Origin: Larus michahellis
Taxonomy: Eukaryota > Chordata > Aves > Charadriiformes > Laridae
Length of the DNA: 64,000 nucleotides
Assembly: GCF_964199755.1 (NCBI RefSeq)
Contig: NC_133910.1
Coordinates: 13,462,711 to 13,526,710 of the forward strand
Direction: 5' to 3'
Position 1 is the first letter of the stretch, and each line of letters opens with the position of its first letter. The notes under the pieces are model-generated. The model was not told the origin of the DNA and searched no databases. It saw only the letters and a list, made by a program, of their open reading frames with translations. Below are positions 47,601-61,100 of this stretch, piece after piece. The position numbers and the translations under genes are program-made.

Positions 47601-50030
47601 CTGTGCCTGGTTTTTGGTTTTAACATAGAGTTGTATTGAAAAAGATGCGCAGTTGATCTCAGATGACCTTTCAAAGTGAATTTGCTCTTTCCAAAATATT
47701 CCTGGTGATAAAATAAAATTTTGCTTGATAATTTGAGGCAAGTTGTCTGTTCTTCCCAAAGTTGTAAGATGTACTAATAACACTCAGGAAGTCCATGCTT
47801 TGCAATACATGTGGTCATTTTTGCGTTCTGCTGAAAATGTCTGGTTTTGCAGGGGTACTTTGTTTCAGATCTGGCCAGATACCTGACCCAGTTTTTAGGG
47901 ATACTTCAGTTCGGTGTTCTGCAGGAGCTCAGATGAATGATTCTTCTTCTGTAGAAAACCAAGACTGTATCTGTTGTAAAATGCTGCCTCCTGAGAAATG
48001 GGCTTGTGTTTTTTCTTTTTCCCTGCCCCCTGTAATTATACTCTTTTGTCTTGGGACAGCTGGGAATAGAAATGGGGAAAAACAATATTCTAAATGTGGT
48101 GCTGAGAACAGTAGGCTATGTAACTTCATGGCTGACTGTCAGGCTTGATTGGTAGTTGCAGAAACGTATCTTGGCTCTCCTAGAAGTCTTGAGTAGTGCC
48201 ACAGTTGGGCAGGTTTGGGGGTTGATAGGAGAACAGAGACAAGAATATGAACATAGCACTCAGAGCTACTTCACTTGTTGGTACCTCAGCTCGTTATGAG
48301 CTAGTATATAAATCTATGAGAGTTGTAAAATCCTGAAGTTCTGGAGATAAAGGTGACTTACCAGTACATGTTACCACTTTCTCTGCTGATACAAGATTAG
48401 CTCAAGCATGTATAGCAGCTCACTCTATCTAATTTTAAATGCCTGAATCTAAGGCTTTCACTTGTACAAGAAACAAAAAACGTGAATAAAATCTTTTAGC
48501 CACTGACACTTGTTCAGTTACAGTATACCTAGAAAAAGATGTCCTCTGAATTAACAAGATTTAATGAAAGCTGATTGAAAGACTAGCACATGGTAGGATC
48601 ACATTTTTGATCTTTTCACAGTAAGATCAAAAGTTTATGTACCCTGAGCAGCGGTTATCTTGTTGTGCTCTTTTGTAAGGTTCTTGGCTTAGCGTGAAGC
48701 ATTCAATCGTGCTCTGGTGCTCCACTGAGTTTGCTGAGAACTTAAGTGCTCAATTTTAATGCTTAAAGCTAGACCGTGTGAGTAATCTGAAAGCTGAAAT
48801 GGCGCGTGACTGCAATTGCATGCTTGCCTGGTGTCTTGGTGAGTTAAAAATGCATTTCTTGCGGTCTGCGTATTTTTATATGCTCATGAACTGGCTTGTT
48901 CCCAGATACCTCTTCTTCAAAAGCATGTATACTGACAGGCTGACAGTAATTACTAATATAGTTATTGGGTAGAATTAGTATATATCGTTATTATGCAAAG
49001 TAATGAACATGTTGAAATGCTAAGGGTGTTTTCAAGACTACTTTAGATTTGGTTGGAAAGCAGACTGTAATGGCCACATCTTACAGCATGTAATAAAGTC
49101 ACAGGGGTCTTTGATGTTCAGAGTTGTGCTTTGGAACAAATAGTTCTATTCAAAACCAGCACCAGTCTTGATTAATTTGGTTGTTGTGCTTGGATTTTCT
49201 AACCTTCTGTAACTGGTAGCAAGCAACATAGTATAAGAGGTGTTCTGTATACTGCATGGGTGATTGGACACAAAGGAATTATATCTAGTTGGGACATTTT
49301 ACAGTATATTCTAAAATAGATGCATTTACTTCTCCTTATATGAAGCTGCAATTCCTGTGGAAATTGATCCTGAAAATACGCACTTAAAGCCTCCTAGGAT
49401 CTGCAAGCATGGACAAAAAGGAGCTGTATGCATGTTACTCACAAGTGGTGTGTTGAAGTGAATTATTTCAATCTTTTCATATCAACAGCAGTTGAGTGTA
49501 TTTTCTTTATTGCAACGTCCTGTTACTGCTACAGAAGATGCAGAGAATGTGGACTAGAGCAGAAAGAGTCCTTAGGTGTTTCTGAACTGTTTTAAGCTGC
49601 CCGTGGTTTGAAAATATTCAAGAATCTGTGATGTGAGCTGTTTGACATTTTTCCTATTCCAAATGCTCAAAGGAATAAATCTACATAAAGAGTGTTAAAA
49701 ATGAGAGAGTCTTTGCGACAACGTCTGGAATCTCAGAATGTTACTTTATTTCTCTCTTTTGGCTGACCACCACGATAAAACAGCTGAATCAAATACGTTC
49801 TTTTATGTATAAAATACATTTTTTGGGTCTTGACAGCTTGTTTCTAGTTTTAGTCTAATTCAGTTTGAAACAGCTGTTCCTAATCTCTGCAAAACAGGTT
49901 TTTTTGATGGAAATCATGACATTCTCAACTACTGCAGTGTTACTGGGCTCTTATCTGATTTCAGAAGTTGGCTTTTCTTTAAGTTAAAAGAATTCTTCAT
50001 TCAGAGAAAATGTTAGTTTTGTATCAAATT
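44626..50030 (+). other. MED27: MED27 intron 2, middle part
   Basis: Intronic DNA with no recognised exon. It contains T-tracts of 14 (46258-46271) and 20 bases (47029-47048) and a probable second MIR-like tail (46690-46860, separate entry). Short open frames such as 47795-48148 have no recognisable domain. Confidence 0.75.
46690..46860 (+). mobile_element. Possible MIR/L2-type SINE remnant
   Basis: The 3' half, 'aatgatgtttgtaaagcgtt' followed by 'ggcattcaaggaatatg', resembles the conserved tail shared by MIR and L2-related elements. The 5' half is only weakly similar. Orientation is plus; boundaries are approximate. Confidence 0.4.
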
Positions 50031-51374
50031 AGAATCATTTAGGTTGGAAAAGACCCTTGGGATCATCGAGTCCAACCATCGCCCCCCTCTACAAAGTTCT
50101 CCCCTACACCATATCCCCCAACACCACATCTAAACGACTCTTAAAACACATTCAGGGATGGTGACTCCACCACCTCCCTGGGCAGCCTATTCCAGTGTCT
50201 GACCACTCTTTCTGTGAAGAATTTCTTGCTAATGTCCAGCCTAAACCTACCCTGTTGCACCTTGAAGCCATTCCCTCTTGTTCTGTCACTAATTACCTGT
50301 GAGAAGAGACCAGCACCAGCCTCTCTACAGTGTCCTTTCAAGTAGTTGTAGAGAGCGATGAGGTCTCCCCTCAGCCTCCTCTTCCTCAAACTAAACAGTC
50401 CCAGCTCCTTCAATTGCTCCTCATCAGATTTATTCTCCAGGCCCTTCACCAGCTTCGTTGCCCTCCTCTGCACTCACTCCAGCACCTCGATATCTCTCTT
50501 GTATTGAGATGCCCAGAACTGGACACAATACTCCAGGTGTGGCCTCATCAGTGCTGAGTACAGGGGGACAATCACCTCCCTCCTCCTGCTGGTCACACCA
50601 TTTCTAATACAAGCCAGGATGCCATTGGCCCTCTTGGCCACCTGGGCACACTGCTGGCTCATGTTCAGCCGCTTGTCAATTAGAACCCCCAGGTCCTCTT
50701 CTGCCGGGCAGCTCTCCAGCCACACTGCCCCAAGCCTGTAGCGATGCATGGGGTTGTTGTGGCCCAAGTGCAGGACCCGGCACTTGGCCTTGTTGAAGCT
50801 CATGCCGTTAGCGTTGGCCCATCAATCCAATCTGTCCGAGTCTCTCTGTAGAGCCTCCCTATCCTCATGTAGATCAACACTCCCACTTAACTTGGTGTCA
50901 CCTGCGAACTTACTGATGATATGTTCTATGTCCTTATCAAGATCATCAATAAAGATGTTAACTAGAAATGGTCCCAACACTGAGCCCTGAGGGACACCAC
51001 TTGTGACTGGCCACTAGCTGGATTTAACTCCATTGACCACCACTCTTTGGGACTGTCCATTCAGCCAATGCTTGATCCAGCAGATCATATGCTCATCCAG
51101 GCCATGAGCAGCCAGTTTTTCCATGAGAATCCTATGGGGAACAGTATCAAATGCTTTTTGAAAGTCTAGGTAGACAATATCCACAGCCTTTCGCTTGTCC
51201 AATAATGGGGTCATTTTGTCATAGAAGGAGATCAGGTTCGTCAGGCAGGACCTGCCTTTCATAAACCCATGCTGACCAGGCCTGATCCCCTGCTTGTCCA
51301 TTATATGACTTGTAATGGCACTAAAGATGATCTGCTCCATGACCTTCCCCGGTACTGAGGTCAGACTGACGGTA
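50031..51374 (-). mobile_element. CR1 LINE, 5'-truncated, inactive reverse transcriptase
   Basis: About 1.34 kb of CR1 on the minus strand. It starts within the reverse transcriptase (VSLTSVPGKVMEQII, then VYLDFQKAFDTVPHRIL and QRVVVNGVKSS), continues through [15 protein letters not shown] residues, and runs to the 3' tail, which on the plus strand reads 'aggttggaaaagacccttgg'. The frame is intact for about 1.2 kb but for three stops: TAG at 51013-51011, TGA at 50824-50822 and TGA at 50476-50474. A one-base T insertion near 50144 then brings an early stop. The catalytic Phe-Ala-Asp-Asp is Phe-Ala-Gly-Asp (codon 50902-50900). It lies antisense to MED27. Confidence 0.93.
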
Positions 51375-52029
51375 CAATTAAGTTTGGCTGCAGTTAAAGA
51401 ATAATAGCTGCCTCCTTCCCTCAGGGTTATTCTCAATGAGGTTGGATATATGTTTCTCTTCCTATGTGACTTTTAAGAAAAAACATCACTGTGTGTTTTA
51501 CCATTAGTTAGATTTTTATTCTAATGTTCCCTGCCCTACCCATATGCTTTTAGTTGGGTTCTATTTAGAGTTTTCTCTGCAGTTGTCTCTCTGCTCAGAC
51601 TTAACAAGTTCTCTGGCTTGCCTTATGGTTCAGTTTTACTCTGAAATCTTGTATTTTCAGAATTTTCAATGTAGCATTTTCAGTTTGCTCAGTGACATCT
51701 CTTTTTTTTTTTTTTTTTTTTTTGGATTGGCTGCACTGCTTGGTGCCTCTTGCAAAGCTGTTTGTAGAAATTTCATAGATCACAGAGCCAATCAACTCTG
51801 TAAGCTCTCTTGTGCCTGGGAAAGCAAAAGCTAACCTTTCATACCTTTCATTTCCAATTTTCTGGTTCTTTTGGACACCCTAGCATGTAACATGGAGTAA
51901 AGTTAACAAATTTCTGCATAAAAGAACTTGCTATCTAGTTGACTGTGTGATGATGCCATGTGTGGACATTTCAAAACATTTCTGATGGAGGGTGAGGGGT
52001 TCAGGAGTGGTAGCATTGCCAAGTTTATA
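51375..52029 (+). other. MED27: MED27 intron 2, between CR1 and MIR
   Basis: Intronic DNA. It contains a 22-base T-tract at 51702-51723, which makes a spurious Lys-rich frame on the minus strand. No exon is recognised. Confidence 0.75.
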
Positions 52030-52195
52030 ATGGGACTGGAGGGAACCTGGAGTTGTACATCCTTTTCTCTGTCCTTAGCTTGCTGGGTGTGGTTTCACAA
52101 GTCACTTTGTTATGCATGTCTTTGTTTTCCTGTCTATAAAATGAGTGTGATACGTAATAAGTACTCCGAGAAATCTGAGAGAGGCTGCATACGAG
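52030..52195 (+). mobile_element. MIR SINE (ancient)
   Basis: Good MIR similarity on the plus strand: 'ttagcttgctgggtgtggtt', 'cacaagtcactttgttatgc', 'tttgttttcctgtctataaa' and 'atgagtgtgatac'. These correspond to the tRNA-derived end and the CORE region. The 3' tail after about 52170 is poorly conserved. The element is non-coding and in the same orientation as MED27. Confidence 0.75.
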
Positions 52196-55100
52196 TAGGA
52201 TCACTAGGGGTTGCTGATCTTGCTTCTATGGAAGCCCACTATGGATGAATACCATTCAGAAGCCTCTTGAGTTATTTTATTAAAGCACAATTTAGCAGCT
52301 GAAATACAACTAACATATAACACAACACGAAAGCTTTACTACTTAAAGAGCTGTTAAATATGTTTTCAGTTCCAAATTCAACGTTTTGCCTGGCAAATAC
52401 TTTGGAGTGTTTATCGTTCTCCTTGCATTTTTTTTTTCCCACAGCCTAAAGAACCTGACTTGGGGCTGTGTTAAGATTAAGTGAGATTACTAGCATCTTC
52501 TTTCCATCCCTCTTGTGTACCTTGTATGAATACATCCTAATAACTATTGATATTGCATTCATCCTACAAGAAGCTAAGACCTTTCGTGTCTGCTGATGCT
52601 GCAGTTTTGATGTGTTTTTCTTGCAAGTAAAATCAATTGAGACAAATCTTGGTAACTTTTACAGCAAAATAAAATGACAGTGCCAGACAGGCTTTGGAAG
52701 TTTTTTAAGTATGGGTGTGCTCTTAGATCACACATACAGGGTTGTTCCAGCAGAATTGATTGGTTGATCTACTAGATTTAAAGGTCAAGCGTAATCACAT
52801 TTCAGGAAGATTGAAGAAGATATAAAATTGCTACTATGTTTTTCTGGGTCGTATACCCGCTTCTGGTGCTCTTTGCTTTTCTCGTGTACATCTTAATTTA
52901 CTCAGGTAGAGCATCAATACATAAAGGGCACAAGTCAATGTGCTTGCTTTCTCCTGTCTATGAGGGAACTAATTAGTTGTGTTTCCTCCAAGCCAGTTCC
53001 TTCCCTCTGGAAGACCTGAAGCAGAGAGGAGTCATCCACTACGCTCCTCAGAAATGGAAGAAACAAATATCCTCTTTGGGGGAGGCTGTGAGGAAAGCTG
53101 CCATCTAGCTGCCTTGTTAGACGATCCATTCAGTTGCTAGCGTTGACGCATGTAAGGGATGATTTTGTCCATTCAAAGTGCGGCACAGATGGAAGAGAGC
53201 GATGGCATAACGGGTGGAGACCTCTGATTGTGGGAAATCAAAAGAACATCTCATTAGTAGTGTTTTATGCGGCAGCTTGGTATTATACAGATGTCCATAG
53301 AGACCAAGCGGCTTTGTAATACTGTCTTTTGTAAATACGGTGTTTCAGACTCATATTTCCATGTAATAGGCAACTGTATCTGCATACAGAGGTGAATAAA
53401 TTTCTTGTTAATTTCTTGCAACAACCCAAATGAGACAACTGCTTTGCCATAGCAGGTTGCATGAACTAAAAGCAGCAGAGACATAAACCATTCACTTGCT
53501 CAGATATAATTCATTTTTCCTACAACAAAGCAAAAGGAGTCATGAAATGAAAAAGGGGTTGATGGAGGAGAAAAGAAGATTTAATTTAAGTTGTTAAACC
53601 AAAACACATTATTCTTCAAGATTTTTTTTCCCTCATGAACCATATTATTGCTATATTAATTTGATAGGACTTTGTTCATCGTTAAGTTTTGCTGTTTTCC
53701 AGTACTGGTAAACTTGCTGTCCTTCTGGGTGGATCTTCCGTAGAGCAACAGAGGAGAAAAAGCGGTTAAAATGGAATGGACTCTAATGGTATTGGAACTG
53801 TTCCTGCAGAGTATACCACATTGCAAATGCTTTTAGCTAATCTTCAAACAAATTTCAAAGTAACTTTATGATTTTGTGTGGCTAGTAAATGCATATTTGA
53901 TGATGGTCATGCTATAGTAAGGGGTTTGTTGAGTTAACAGTACACAGAAAGGTGATTCTTTTTAAGAATCACTTTTCCCAAAAAAATCTGTCATAGGGAA
54001 TGTTGACTGTTTCACAAAGGTTATTTGTAGTAGAACTCCCAGAGTCTAAATGAACTCAGAGATACTGTCCTTAGTTCATTTTCATATGTGCTAACTTGCA
54101 AAATGTAGCAATTCCCAGATGTATAGAAATCAAGGGGCTGTGGCTTTTCTGTAAGCATCCATGACCTGCTTTTAAAATAGACACTGACATACAGCAGTGG
54201 CTGAAGACTCTGCTTGAGTGGACGGAGGAGACATTTATTGTGCATTTATTTAAGGTGGCCTTTTTCAGAGATTCTTGCTCTGATGGCTCTCTAATTTCAG
54301 TAAGCATTTTGCTTTGTCAGCCACAATGTGAAGTCTGGGAAACTAGTGCCTCATGTACACTATGCTTATGGTAAATATGGAAAGAATATTTTTTTAAATA
54401 AATAATGGACCAGGCAAAGTTTTCAGAGGCTTGCATGATCAAATCAGAGCAGCAGTAAATTCTTTGTGGTTTGTCCCAGCGGGTGATGAAGTCAAACAGT
54501 GCCTTGACTGACTGTGTTTTTGTTTTCTTGTAAGTTGCTTAAATTTATTTATTTATTTTAACTCTTGATGCTGTCTGTCTTCATTAAAAGGATACTTATG
54601 GAAACAATGAATTTTCTAAAGTGCAGAAGTACTGTGTGTAGGGTACTGGAAATTTGATTGTGCACTCCATGTATGCAGTTGCATGTTATCCTGATCAGTA
54701 GATGAGAAAGATATTGCAGGGACTTCAAAGATGTTAAAAACAAGAATACATGATATGTTCACGGAGTTTCTGGGCTACAGGGGATTGTCAGGTTATAAAA
54801 GAATGTTTGTGTGTGGAAGGAAGCTTGCAAAGTAAAAAAAAAAACAAAACCAAAACCCCATCAGTAGGATTGTTATAGTGTTGTGTGAACTTTATGCCTT
54901 TTTCTCTTGTTCTCCCTTCAAATCACAGGGCTCTAGCATCCCTCCTTTCTTTGGTTTGGTAACTGTAGCAGCAGATTGCTGTTGTGAGTGAAAACAGTTT
55001 AATATACAATCCATCAGTTGTCAACATAAAATACCCATTAGAAAAGGGGAAGAAAAATACCTTTATTATCAAGAGTATTTAAGCAAAGTAGGTATTTAAT

Positions 55101-58100
55101 CATTCTTAATCGTTTGCTTGCTTGAGAAGAGCAATACCAGTAGCAGCAGTCATGGCAGGCAAAATGCTGTGAATGTACATTCTGGTAATTAGTTTGCAGG
55201 TTCTGCTCTTGTTCTTGTTGTACAATGTACTCCTCAGGCTGAAGTCCAGAAGAAGGGAAATATAGTTCAAAAGCATCTTCTTCCTTAAAATGAACTTGCT
55301 TTAATTTCTTTCTTGATTATTACTTTAAGGAACAATAATATTTGGTTGCTCATTGAGAAGGATAATAACCTTGTGCTTTCATGCTTCTTTTGCAAACTAA
55401 ACACAGGTGCGGTCAGTTGTGTGTTAGTGCTGAGCTCATGCCTTCATCAGCGTTCGGGCAGTGCACTGTCCCTCCACTTTGGAAATACTTCAAACCAAAT
55501 TTATTTTTTTTTTAACTCCAGTTGCAATCTGTAACAACATGTGTATGTTGGTGTATTTACTCACAACAAATTGCACTTTTCTTATCTTCAACAGGATTTG
55601 TGTTGGAATTTGTATTCCAGAAGTTGTTGCAGCCTCATAGGGAAACATTGGGATTTTAAGAAACACTGATAAGTAATGTTACTGATCAAACAATACCTGG
55701 AGATGGCTTTAATCAAATTCCTGAAGTATGGAAAGTTTGGATGAGGAAAATATTTGATAGAGGAATGGGAGGGCTGATGCTTTGGTGACAGTTCCCTGTT
55801 CCCAACCAGTAAAACTGCATGCTGAGGCCTTCAGTTTCCACTGCCTGCTACCAGCATCAGCAATTGTGTCAGTGAGTTTTGATTTAAGAAAAATAATAGA
55901 CTTATTCCACAGCAAAACACATGGTTTAATGGATTTTTTTTTAAATTAAAATAGCCTCATTGCTAAAACAAAGACCGTGTCAGCATAGTCTGTAGCTGAA
56001 TAGCATCACCTGTCATGGTGTGCAGGGCAAGATGATACGTCCTCTGTTAACTCTGGCTACTGACCTTGCCCTTTAAACAACCCGGTTTATCGTAGGAAAG
56101 TTTCAGAGGATCAAGAATCTTACGCTTGGCTTTAAACCTGGGTTTTTATCTGTGTTCTGGTTCCCTAGAGAGCATATATATATGTATATTTTAAGAGGTT
56201 CCTGTGGTCAAAGAGTTTATAACGATCTGACCTTTCTAAAAAGTTGCAGGTTAGATTTTCAGATTATTGAAAGTCCTTGCATGTCTGGTATATTGCTTAG
56301 TCATGATGGCCTTGAACTGTAATACTTAAAGAAAACAAATTAGTTTGAGCTCCTTATGCATTTGTCAAGAAGTCCTTTGCCTGTTCCTCACATGTTTATG
56401 TGTGCGTGTGCACTGCGCGTCCCTTGTCTCTGAGTATGTCCTCAAGGTCTGAAACAGGACTTCCATTTGAAACCAGCCAGCGGCTTGTCTGCTCCAGCAT
56501 GTAGTTGGAAACTTCCCTTGGCAAATTTTGGTTTTGTTCCCCAAATTAACTAAGTGACAGAATGAAAAACAAAAAATGAAACCCCCACAGCTTGGAGATG
56601 CTGCCCAATTGCAGTCTTGTGCCATCTCCATGGTTTTGAGCCTTCATTATGCAGCTTGCACTCGGCACACTTTTATTTAAAGCAGCACTAAAAGTAGAAC
56701 TAAATAGCTGACGTTCATAGCCGTTCAGTGTGATGCAGAATTACGGGGAGGGGGACGGGACAGGAAGAGGAACACTGCTAGTGCTGGGCGATTGGGCTCA
56801 TTTATTTGCACCAAACTATGCGATCTATCTATAAGGATATGCAAACTATCCTTAAAAACTTAAACTAGACCATGCTTTATCAAGGACTATAAATAAGCTT
56901 ACTGAACTAGGAAATGCTATTTTGTTTTACTAAGTTTTGCTTTTTTTTTTATACCCTGAAACGATACAATTCAGTTTGCTGTGGCTGTTGCAACAACCAG
57001 ACAAACTACTGCTACTACGTTATTGCAGCATCCCTGTGCCGATTGCTTTTCATGGAGCCATCTCCATATTGCAGAGCCATCTGTTTTGCGTACTGTCCAA
57101 GCATTAGGCTCAGTAATATAGATTACTAACTGCTCTGTGGCTTTCAATTGTTCCTGTTTGTTTTGTGTGCCAGCAGCAAGTCTTCAGCTCCTTCAGCACT
57201 ATTTTTAAGTTTTCCTTGCTCTTTTTTTTTTTTTTTTAATGCCTGAGGCAAAAACTATAGTTGAGTGAATTGTCGGTCATTCATGTTGCTGAGTTATTGA
57301 TAAAATAAACTTTGGGAGGTAGGTAGGTGGTGTCCTCATTTACAAAAGATTTTGTAGCTAGAGAAGTGATAGAAACAAGTTAAAAAATCACGGCTTGCGA
57401 AAAGTGGTATTTTGCTCTCCCACCACCCCAGTTTCCTTAAATGCACACCAATTTGTCATATTGCTGGCGGCATCATCTCATACAGAAAGATCCTTTTTGG
57501 CTGTGTAAGTATGTGCGCTGCTGAAGAGTTAAGGATGCTTTTGGAAAACTTAATACGAAATTTATCAGCTTGTGTCTGTTTTGAAATGTAATTGTAATGT
57601 AACAATTGCACAATTTTTTTAATAGAATTTCCTTGTCTAGCTTTAAGACCAAAATGATGCAGGGCTTTGTTGGTTGGTGTTTTTTTTTTTTCTTATATAT
57701 ATAATATGTTTTTACATTCTGAATTCACTGTTCAGGCTAAACTAGTCACTTCCAATAGTCTTCTGATGTTCTGCACCCACCATAGCTGCAGCGGTGGGCA
57801 CCGTGGCGTGCTTAGCTCCATCAGATGTTTGCTTCTGGGCAGCTTAAAACTGTTGGAGGAGAAGGGGCTGCTTTGGGTTTTGAGGTAAGGAAAGTAAGAG
57901 TAAGTGAGGATACAGAGTACAGCATTCTGTGGCTGTTCAAGATGGGTGAGTTTTGGAGGGCAGTAGGGCATGTATATTGGATGCATTGTGATTTCTCTGG
58001 GAAGCAGTTGGTAAGACAAGGTGGATACCTTGAAATTTTGGTACAGTGGAAACTGTCCATAGGGAGGTCATGCCGTTCCTCTAAGTCAGCTGGACTTTGG

Positions 58101-61100
58101 AGTTTTCCAGCCCAAGATAGAGGAGTGGTTTTGATAATACACCTTAAAAATGAATTGAACAGCAAGGAAAACACGTCTTCCCTCTCTGTATTTCAGACGC
58201 AATGTCAGACAGCTCAAATCTAGCTGACACCCTGTGAGCTGCTGCTGCTATTTCAGTCAGGTACGGCAGCAAGGAGCGTTGCACGGGGCAGCCTCTGCCG
58301 TGCGGTGCAGGGAAGGATAACCTCCTTGGAACCTCCCCAGCTTTTTTCAAGAGACTAAGTAATATTGTGATGCTTTCTTTTTTCCCCATTTTTTTTTTCT
58401 TGGTAATGAGAAACATTCAGAAAAACGAGAAAAAGGCCAGTAGTGTCCGTTTGTTCTGACTAGTATATCCTTGGGGCTTGTAGGCAGCCTGGCCTTCAGT
58501 AGAGAAGGGTGAAGTACTTGAAACAGTGACAGAAGTTTGTCTTATGGTTTGAGGGAGAAAACAAAGCTCTTGGTCAGATGAAGCTGTATAGAAGGATTTT
58601 CTATTCCGATCCAATGTTATTACCTTGCTTGTAGCACTGTGGTCATTAGTGCTCTTAATTTACCTTCCCGTAAATATGCCAGATAAGCCACTGTGGCCAG
58701 CCATGCTAACTTTCTATTTATTTTTCTTATGATGGCTACCTGAAGCAATAGATTGATGTCTGCAACTTTAGCTTCGTTAATAATGAAGTCCACAAAGTAG
58801 CGAGAGGAATGTTTGGTTACTTGGCACCTTAAACTGGGGTACTAATGAACTGCTGTTTTTTGGTTGGTAAGATTTTCTTACAGATTATCAAGATGTAGCA
58901 ATAAGGTATGTCCAGATTCAGATGAGGAGGTGAAATGGCTGTGGGTTAGACGTTAGACATTTAAGCGATAACTGGGTTATTGAAGAGTGCCTGTAAGACA
59001 GCTGATGCATGGAAAGTCAGGTGTATGTCAGTCTCCTTTGAAATCCATAAAATTGAATCATTTAGGTTTTCCTGTGGTTTTAAGTGTGTCCCACAGCAAC
59101 TTAAAAATGGCTCAGTCTCCAAGTCTTAAAATTCTTCTGCTAACATCAGAGCAAATTCCTAACTAAATAAAGAATCTGTAGTGTTTATAATTTCCAAAAA
59201 GTATTTTTTCAAATTCTGTTGTGGCACTTAGTGATAGGAATACTGTAGGGCTTGTGTGGGTGGGGACGTTTTATGCTGATCACAGTGACAGCTGCAAGTC
59301 TAGTCTTCAGAAACCCGGTTTTGGCCCTGATTATCATTCTTTTTCCCCTCTATTCCTATTTTGAGTCCGGTAAAGAGAAGCATATGTTTTCTTGCATCAG
59401 CTCCATTGGTGTTACCTTGTGAAGCATGACAAGGTCATGTGTTTGTATGGCAGAAGAGGAAATCTCAAATTGTGTTTGAGCTGTGTTAGACCTGCTTTTT
59501 TTTTTCGGGATGGATTAGAGATTTCCGTGATATACATGGTTAAATTTCCATTCATGTAGGTATGCGTGTGTTGATGCTACATTGCTGCTCCTGAAATTGG
59601 TACTGTTATATTATTAATATTGCAGATCACGCCAAGAAGGTGTCTTGCATTTAATATAGAACATGAGAAGGTTTGCCTCCCCCCATGAAAATCTCAAATT
59701 GGAACTGAAGGTGCTATAAAAATTTAAAAGGGACAAGGTCAACCTGAAAATCACATATTTTAAAAAGCAGAAAATCATCTATTTTTAACAACAAATTTCT
59801 TTACCTGTTAGTACCTGCACTAATAACGTTTTCAGTTATTAACATTTGAAAATGGTTTTGAGCATTATTTTAATTGTAAAACTACTTCATTACCATTTGT
59901 CTAGGTGCCTGTTAATTTGGGGCTTTCTATTTGAGAGACATGAGAAGTGATCAAAAGCATATGGGTTCCTATGCTCCTTCTGTATGATCAAACAAGTTCA
60001 ATTTATTTCACTCATGAAAGAAAAGATAACGGATGACTCACTTGCTTTGTACCAACATCTTTATTGAGGGGAGGAAGTGGATAAGAGGGTTCTTCATTAT
60101 AGCAAGCTAAGACAAAAAAAAATCAGTAATTGAAAATAGAAGTTTAACAAATTCAGACTACAGCTGACATGCATGGTTTAAACACACATGGTAATGAAGC
60201 ACTGGAAGAACTGGAGAGGAATAGTATGGGACTCGCTTTCCTTGGAAGACTTGAAAGGTGAGCACATGCATATTCTCTTTTTTCTAACTATGTTTGCTAA
60301 ATTTTAAACACAGAAGTAAGAGGCAAGACTAAATGTTCACAAATGTTCTTTTAGATTGACTTAATATTTCCTAGGAAGCTTGTGGAAAGGATCAACTCCA
60401 ACCGTCCAGACTCATAGCCGTAGCACCAGAGCGTAGCTCTGGTTTTTTATTTTTTTTCTTTTCCTGTTCTGTGCTCACTAACTATATGCCTTCTAATTTG
60501 AGGACTCAAAATGAGAAGGGTCTGTATCCATGAGAACATGCTGTCCTCCAGAGCACAGAATTTAATTTGAAATAAGTTTTTAACTTATTTTCAGAGAATG
60601 GCTGGCAAGATGCTCTTCGCTTCCAATTAGTGTCTGATCAAGACAGAAAGTAGTGGTGAACTGCTGCTGACGACTCCTTTATTTCAAGTGATAGAAGTGG
60701 GGGTAGAGATTCCAGCCTTGCCATGACCTGGCTTTAAAGCCTTTTCTGGCTGCTTCGAAGACTTACTGAACGTCTAACTGCAGTTATTATCTATAGAAAC
60801 TCTATTACAAATACAGTAAGTAGTAAAAACATTTAGTGTTCTTAAAAATCTGAGATTCCTCGGATCCACACCCAGCATGAGTGGAATAAGAATTGTGGAG
60901 GTAAATTTAACAGTATTTGTAAAGAAGCAAGATAAAGCAGGAAAATATCGTAGAAGATATTTCTGAGAAGATAAGTGTGGGCATTGTGTGAAATACTGTA
61001 AATAACATTCTGTGCATGAAAATGGGTGCTGAGTAACTGCCTCTTCGTCCGGGCGATCCTGCAGACTGTGGTAACTTGACGTCCTTTGGAAAGAAGCGCG

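Noticed and set aside
47795..48148. 117-residue frame in MED27 intron 2
   Set aside because: Starts and ends without context and has no recognisable family; consistent with chance.
57825..58223. 132-residue frame in MED27 intron 2
   Set aside because: Overlaps open frames on the other strand, no domain, no retrocopy hallmarks such as an adjacent poly(A) tail.
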